Translations under genes and position numbers: made by a program
Notes under the pieces: model-generated
Seen by the model: the letters and a program-made list of their open reading frames with translations, nothing else
Database searches by the model: none
What the model was told of the DNA's origin: nothing
NCBI GenBank assembly: GCA_964495805.1
Contig: CAZBWV010000018.1
Location: forward strand, 1-35,156
Length of the DNA stretch: 35,156 bases
Source: JALXCH01 sp964495805
GTDB lineage: Bacteria > Calditrichota > Calditrichia > RBG-13-44-9
Reading direction: 5' to 3'
Part shown: one piece after another, positions 31,431 through 35,156 of the stretch
Numbering within the stretch: the stretch's first letter is position 1
Layout of the letters: each line of letters starts with the position of its first letter

Positions 31431-31603
31431 AACCTGCGAAATATCCTTCTGGCCTGCGAATGATGCGAATGGATGCGAAAAAAAATGAACGCAAATCATT
31501 CCTAAAAGAATTCGGATTAAACTTATTGGTATTCAGGCTATTACACATTTAATTATTATTCAAAAAGATATATTCAAAAGATGAAAAATTTATAAAAGAA
31601 CTC
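31431..31603. other. AT-rich spacer with degenerate TGCGAAT repeats
   Basis: No gene is seen. TGCGAATGATGCGAATGG at 31455-31480 and neighbouring related units form a short degenerate repeat like the CACGAAT-type motifs on the other side of the ATPase gene. The rest is A/T-rich. Confidence 0.5.
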
Positions 31604-31641
31604 TTGACAAATCTAATTTTTTTTTTACCTTATTATATAAT
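31604..31641 (+). promoter_or_regulatory. Candidate promoter of the exported-protein cluster
   Basis: TTGACA at 31604-31609 and TATAAT at 31636-31641 are both consensus hexamers, but they are 26 bases apart, too far for sigma70. The TATAAT is also only ~10 bases before the Shine-Dalgarno sequence. TATTAT at 31631-31636 gives a 21-base spacer. A promoter is likely here but its boxes are uncertain. Confidence 0.4.
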
Positions 31642-31662
31642 CATAACATAATGGGAGGCATA

Positions 31663-32349
31663 ATGAAACAGCCCACCGATGTTTTTCGTTATGTTATTCC
31701 GGCCTTTTTTATTTTTTTCCTTTTTTTGCAATCGTTACATGCGCAGCTATTTCGGGGGGAATATCCCGAACTGGAGGAAATAGAAGGCGAGCATGGCTAT
31801 TTAAGGCTGGATGAAGAGCAACTTTCTGCACTGGCTCTGGCTGAACTCCAACAGGAAGTTGTGGAACAGGATAGTGATGGTTTTGTGGAATCGTTTTCGG
31901 AAGATTATCAGGAAGAAGGAAAAGGGATTCCCTTGCCGCTCATTCGCGAATTTATGTGGCATTTCTTCCGGGTAATGAACGAGCGTCCGATTTATATGCT
32001 ACCTGATAGTACACCGGCTCTGGGTCACGGTATTACCGGGACGTTCGATTTCGGGATTCGGGATGTGCATTTGCGAAAGACGGAAAATTATGTGGTGGCA
32101 GATTTCAAGATTATTTTTCATGCCTTGTTTCAACCCGGCAGACCTGAAAGGCCCTTTTCGGCGCCAGTTCGGCTGGTTTTGCATAAAAACCGGAAGCGGT
32201 GGCGAATTTATCGGAGTAGTGGAATGTTTCCCTTTTTTGCCCGGTGCATGCAGCTCGTCAATCCGGGAAAAGGCTTACCGGAAAGGTTCTCCTATTTGCT
32301 GGATGAGTCCGAGGAAGAGAATGCATATGAAGGGAGGGTGGTGCGATGA
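31663..32349 (+). CDS. Exported protein, NTF2-like fold suspected
   Basis: The product has 228 residues. A signal peptide with a long hydrophobic core (FRYVIPAFFIFFLFLQSL) ends in HAQ, a signal peptidase I site. The mature part resembles an NTF2/SnoaL-type cone domain: ALAELQQEVVEQDSDGFVESFSEDYQ, then a helix, FDFGIRDVHLRKTENYVVADFKIIF and RKRWRIYRSSG. This is a fold-level impression, and no active-site motif is seen. ATG at 31663 follows GGGAGG with good spacing; ATG at 31651 lies before that Shine-Dalgarno sequence. The stop overlaps the start of the next gene by four bases (ATGA), so the two are coupled. Confidence 0.72.
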   Translation: MKQPTDVFRYVIPAFFIFFLFLQSLHAQLFRGEYPELEEIEGEHGYLRLDEEQLSALALAELQQEVVEQDSDGFVESFSEDYQEEGKGIPLPLIREFMWHFFRVMNERPIYMLPDSTPALGHGITGTFDFGIRDVHLRKTENYVVADFKIIFHALFQPGRPERPFSAPVRLVLHKNRKRWRIYRSSGMFPFFARCMQLVNPGKGLPERFSYLLDESEEENAYEGRVVR

Positions 32350-34196
32350 AAAAAGTTACAATCGTTATCCTGGTTATTTTACTTTATTCAATGCTGTTGT
32401 ATGGAGGCATATTAAATCAGAAACAGCAACAGGTAAACGGTCATACGTATTGGCGGTTAACCCGCACGGTTACGTGGAACGAAATTGAACGTTATCTTTT
32501 CGCGGGACCCAATTCTTCCGTATGGTTGCGTTTTCAGAAAGTGGATGGGAGTGGAAACGAAATTGATGGATTTGCCGTTCGGGTCACCACTGATATTTAT
32601 TGGAATCGAATTGTTTACAGCGATTACGGAAACTGGATAAAATCGTATGGGGATCATCCCGGTGATTACCAGTTTGCCGGACCACATGGAATCTGTAGGG
32701 CAACCTATGTGGAAGAAACCGGTATGGGCCCATACACAGTAAAGCTTTATGTAGCGGATGGTGGTAACGGTAAAGTGGTGGAACTGGAATATAATGATTG
32801 GGATGAGGAAATTAATTATCTTCGAGAATTTTCCGGTTTTCAGTTTCCTTACGATGTGGATTACGATGATAACGGAACACCTTTTCAGCCGGATGATGAT
32901 TATTTGTGGGTTGCAGATCCAACATCCAACAAAATATACAAAGTTCGATTGCTTGATGGTGTCATCGTAAAAGAATATGGTGAATACGGTAGCGATTCCT
33001 GCCAATTTATTAACCCGCATTACATTGCTGTGGGGAAAGGTTACGAAGAAGAGATGGAAATGTTTTCCAGCGATGATATTTTTGTGGTAGATAATCTAAA
33101 CCATAGGTTAGTTCATCTGGTGGAAGATGACGAAGGAAATATTCAATGGAAAGAGACTTTTAATTATTCGGATAGTAGCTGGAGCATAAAAGGAATCAAT
33201 ACGGATGTGTTTAATAACCTGTGGGTTTCCGAAGCTTCCGGTTCAAAAATACTTCTGTTTAACAACAGATTGTATTATGTGGGACGGTACGGAGAAGAAG
33301 GATTAGGACAAACACCCGGATATTTATATTTACCCGAAGATATTGATGTTTTATACCGGACTAATCTTAAAAACGGTGATTACTTTAACCGTGCTTCGGA
33401 TGCGCTGTTTTGCACCGAAATCTGGAGCGACGGTTCCGGACAGATTCGTTATGAAATGAGACCTGATATTACCTATTTTAAATATCAAAATATTTATAAA
33501 GATCCGAATGGAAATCTATATGTAGAGGAGCCTGATGCCACTCCAAATAAAAAAGGTATAGAAAGCTCTGGCACGGAATTAAAATATGATGGAACCAATT
33601 TCAATTTTAAAGTAAGTATGGATTGTTCTTTGAAGGTTCGCATATATGAAGAACATAATCATACATTAATTCGAACCTTCGATTGGTTTATGGTTCCCAC
33701 CGGTTTGAATTCCCTATACTGGAACGGATATAATGACAACGGGAACAGTTTTTTCTATCCGGGTACTCCCATGGACATTGTATTTGAAATGAAATCTTTG
33801 TATAAGGATTTAACAATACCGGTAACAAAATATTTTAATCAGAGTTCAGGGCAAGGGAAAAATTTACTTTCCGTAAAAGAAAATTCAAGGGATGAACATT
33901 TAATTAGAAAATTCCGGGTTTATCAGAATTATCCCAATCCGTTTAATAGTATAACGAAAATTAGATATGATTTGCCTGAAAAAGGAAAGGTTAAAATAGA
34001 AATTTACAATATACTGGGGCAACGTGTTAGAACGCTGGTTAACGAAGAACAGAAAAGAGGAGAATATGAGGTTTTATGGGATGGTAGATTTGAAAACAAT
34101 AATGAAGTTAGCAGCGGAGTTTATTTTATAAAAATAAGTGTTAAATCACAAATAGAAAATCTTAGTAAGATAATTAAAATTTGTATTGTAAAATAA
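32346..34196 (+). CDS. Secreted beta-propeller protein with C-terminal FlgD-like/T9SS-type sorting domain
   Basis: The product has 616 residues. A signal peptide occupies ~1-22. Residues ~90-340 hold repeated NHL-like blades: FAGPHGICRATY, LYVADGGNGKVVELEYND, DYLWVADPTSNKIYKV, DIFVVDNLNHRLVHLV, NLWVSEASGSKILLFN. A region ~395-490 resembles a FlgD Ig-like domain (NSLYWNGYNDNGNSF). The last ~90 residues are the surface-targeting C-terminal domain: VYQNYPNPFNSITKIRYDLP, IYNILGQRVRTLVNEEQKRG and SSGVYFIKI. That domain is used by Por/T9SS-like systems in Bacteroidota and is common in Calditrichota. The protein is therefore expected on the cell surface or secreted. Its start overlaps the previous stop, and a lipoprotein gene follows. 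Confidence 0.85.
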   Translation: MKKVTIVILVILLYSMLLYGGILNQKQQQVNGHTYWRLTRTVTWNEIERYLFAGPNSSVWLRFQKVDGSGNEIDGFAVRVTTDIYWNRIVYSDYGNWIKSYGDHPGDYQFAGPHGICRATYVEETGMGPYTVKLYVADGGNGKVVELEYNDWDEEINYLREFSGFQFPYDVDYDDNGTPFQPDDDYLWVADPTSNKIYKVRLLDGVIVKEYGEYGSDSCQFINPHYIAVGKGYEEEMEMFSSDDIFVVDNLNHRLVHLVEDDEGNIQWKETFNYSDSSWSIKGINTDVFNNLWVSEASGSKILLFNNRLYYVGRYGEEGLGQTPGYLYLPEDIDVLYRTNLKNGDYFNRASDALFCTEIWSDGSGQIRYEMRPDITYFKYQNIYKDPNGNLYVEEPDATPNKKGIESSGTELKYDGTNFNFKVSMDCSLKVRIYEEHNHTLIRTFDWFMVPTGLNSLYWNGYNDNGNSFFYPGTPMDIVFEMKSLYKDLTIPVTKYFNQSSGQGKNLLSVKENSRDEHLIRKFRVYQNYPNPFNSITKIRYDLPEKGKVKIEIYNILGQRVRTLVNEEQKRGEYEVLWDGRFENNNEVSSGVYFIKISVKSQIENLSKIIKICIVK

Positions 34197-34207
34197 CGGG
34201 GTGACCT

Positions 34208-35156
34208 ATGAAAACATTGCAGATTTTAATTTTCTGTTTTTTAATATTTTTTTAAATTGTCAAAGTTCGATCATGACACCTGATCCTTCTGGCTCCCACA
34301 ATTCTGGCTCGCAGTGTGCTATATCTTATGAATTTGATATAAAACCCTATTACATTAATGAATACGGGAAGGAAATGATTCACTTGAAGTTATGGTATTC
34401 AAATTTTTTATATGACTCTGCTTCATGGTCTAATGGTTTGCCGGATTTTAAATGGGTTACAATAGAACCGGAAAGAATAATTGATAATACTACAGGTAAT
34501 ATTGATCGTGTTGTATATTCTAGCGACTCAGTTTTGTTTTCTGAAACAAAAAAATGGTCGTGTAACATTTCTGATTCTCAAATTGTAGGGACAAAATATT
34601 TTTATATTGAGACAGTAGAAACTCAGAGTTACAGCGATACTTGTTATTTCGGTCAATCCGGAATCGGTTTGAATTATTTCAGAATAAGTCTTCCTGATTC
34701 TATTTTTGAAAACAATCATTTAGATAATTTTCTTGACACAGCATCTACCTATTTAAATGTTCCGTATGTTTGGGGGAATACACCTTTATATAGTCATTTG
34801 TATGATTATAATAACATATTATACTATGTTGACAAAACAAAAAGAGAAGGTTATTATGGTATTGACTGTTCCGGGTTGGTCAATTGGACGTTGCTCAAAA
34901 ATGGTAATCCATTGCAATTTAGCGGAGTGGATAGCGTTATTGTGGGAAGCAAAAACTCTCATGATATCTGGCAGCAGGCATATAGTTTAGGTTTCACCGC
35001 TGTCGGTTGGGGGGTCTGGGTTGATGGGGTGGTGTATTTTCTGGATACGAATGGAGATGCAATAGTTGATCATTGTGGGTTTTGGTATGATAATGGGGAA
35101 CGTGGAGATTATGGCAAAACAATTCATGCCATAGGCGGAGTAACAAATAAAGTTGT
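34208..35156 (+). CDS. NlpC/P60-type cell-wall peptidase lipoprotein, frameshifted in the signal peptide, partial
   Basis: ATG at 34208 with Shine-Dalgarno GGGGTGA begins MKTLQILIFCFLIFF and then meets a stop at 34253. One more T in the T7 run (34247-34253) would join it to a frame that reads LNCQSSIMTPDPS, an ideal lipobox (LNC), and stays open to the window end (~300 residues). That frame carries PYVWGNTPL, GIDCSGLVNWTLLKNG with the likely catalytic Cys, and IVDHCGFWYDNGE with the likely His, as in NlpC/P60 peptidases that cut peptidoglycan stems. A GTG at 34201 is in the long frame but gives no signal peptide. The T-run could be an assembly error, phase variation or slippage. The 3' end is outside the window. 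Base composition is AT-rich. Confidence 0.75.

Overview
The window reads as a chromosomal segment of a Gram-negative bacterium of the FCB side of the tree, most likely Calditrichota or a KSB1-like relative. Three things point there: an outer-membrane lipid transport (Mla-type) cluster together with a secretin-based pilus machine; an exported protein ending in the FlgD-like C-terminal domain with the YQNYPNPFNS motif, which is abundant in Caldithrix, Ignavibacteria and related lineages; and groESL controlled by a CIRCE operator. The assignment comes from family knowledge, not from a search.

Layout. 1-2808 (+): MCE/Mla-type ABC transporter (MlaD tail, PqiC-like lipoprotein, STAS-MlaE permease, MlaF ATPase). 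2827-4350 (-): a glucosyl-3-phosphoglycerate synthase-like glycosyltransferase fused to a PTS EIIA domain. 4774-5150 (+): two related ~60-residue proteins of unknown function behind a sigma54-like promoter and ahead of a strong terminator. 5231-8664 (-): a tight five-gene operon of crotonase, cytosolic histidine kinase, HAD phosphatase, orphan mannose-family PTS EIIB and YjbQ. 8791-9855 (-): a long-form RmlA-type sugar nucleotidyltransferase. 10037-12128 (+): groES-groEL with promoter, CIRCE and terminator. 12261-13004 (+): a GlmU-like uridylyltransferase lacking the acetyltransferase half. 13379-14758 (+): rsmB. 15131-16105 (-): an RluA/RluD-family pseudouridine synthase.

16164-29493 (+) is a near-complete type IV pilus (or closely related type II secretion-like) operon: PilB fused to a response-regulator receiver, PilD, PilC, a major pilin, three minor prepilins, a PilM-PilN fusion, PilO-like, PilP/GspC-like, a short secretin, PilT and a surface lipoprotein. 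From 29495 on the DNA is accessory. A lone AAA/DUF4143 ATPase gene is bracketed by the lipoprotein gene's 3' end plus terminator and a second, near-identical ~186-bp copy of them. An exported-protein cluster follows: an NTF2-like secreted protein, a beta-propeller protein with a C-terminal sorting-type domain, and an NlpC/P60-type lipoprotein whose signal peptide is split by a one-base homopolymer frameshift. The last gene runs off the window.

The most unusual items are the GpgS-EIIA fusion next to an unpaired EIIB (a regulatory, non-transport PTS acting on compatible-solute synthesis is an inference), the duplication around the ATPase gene, the T-tract frameshift in the NlpC/P60 lipoprotein, the paired small proteins, and the PilB-receiver fusion.
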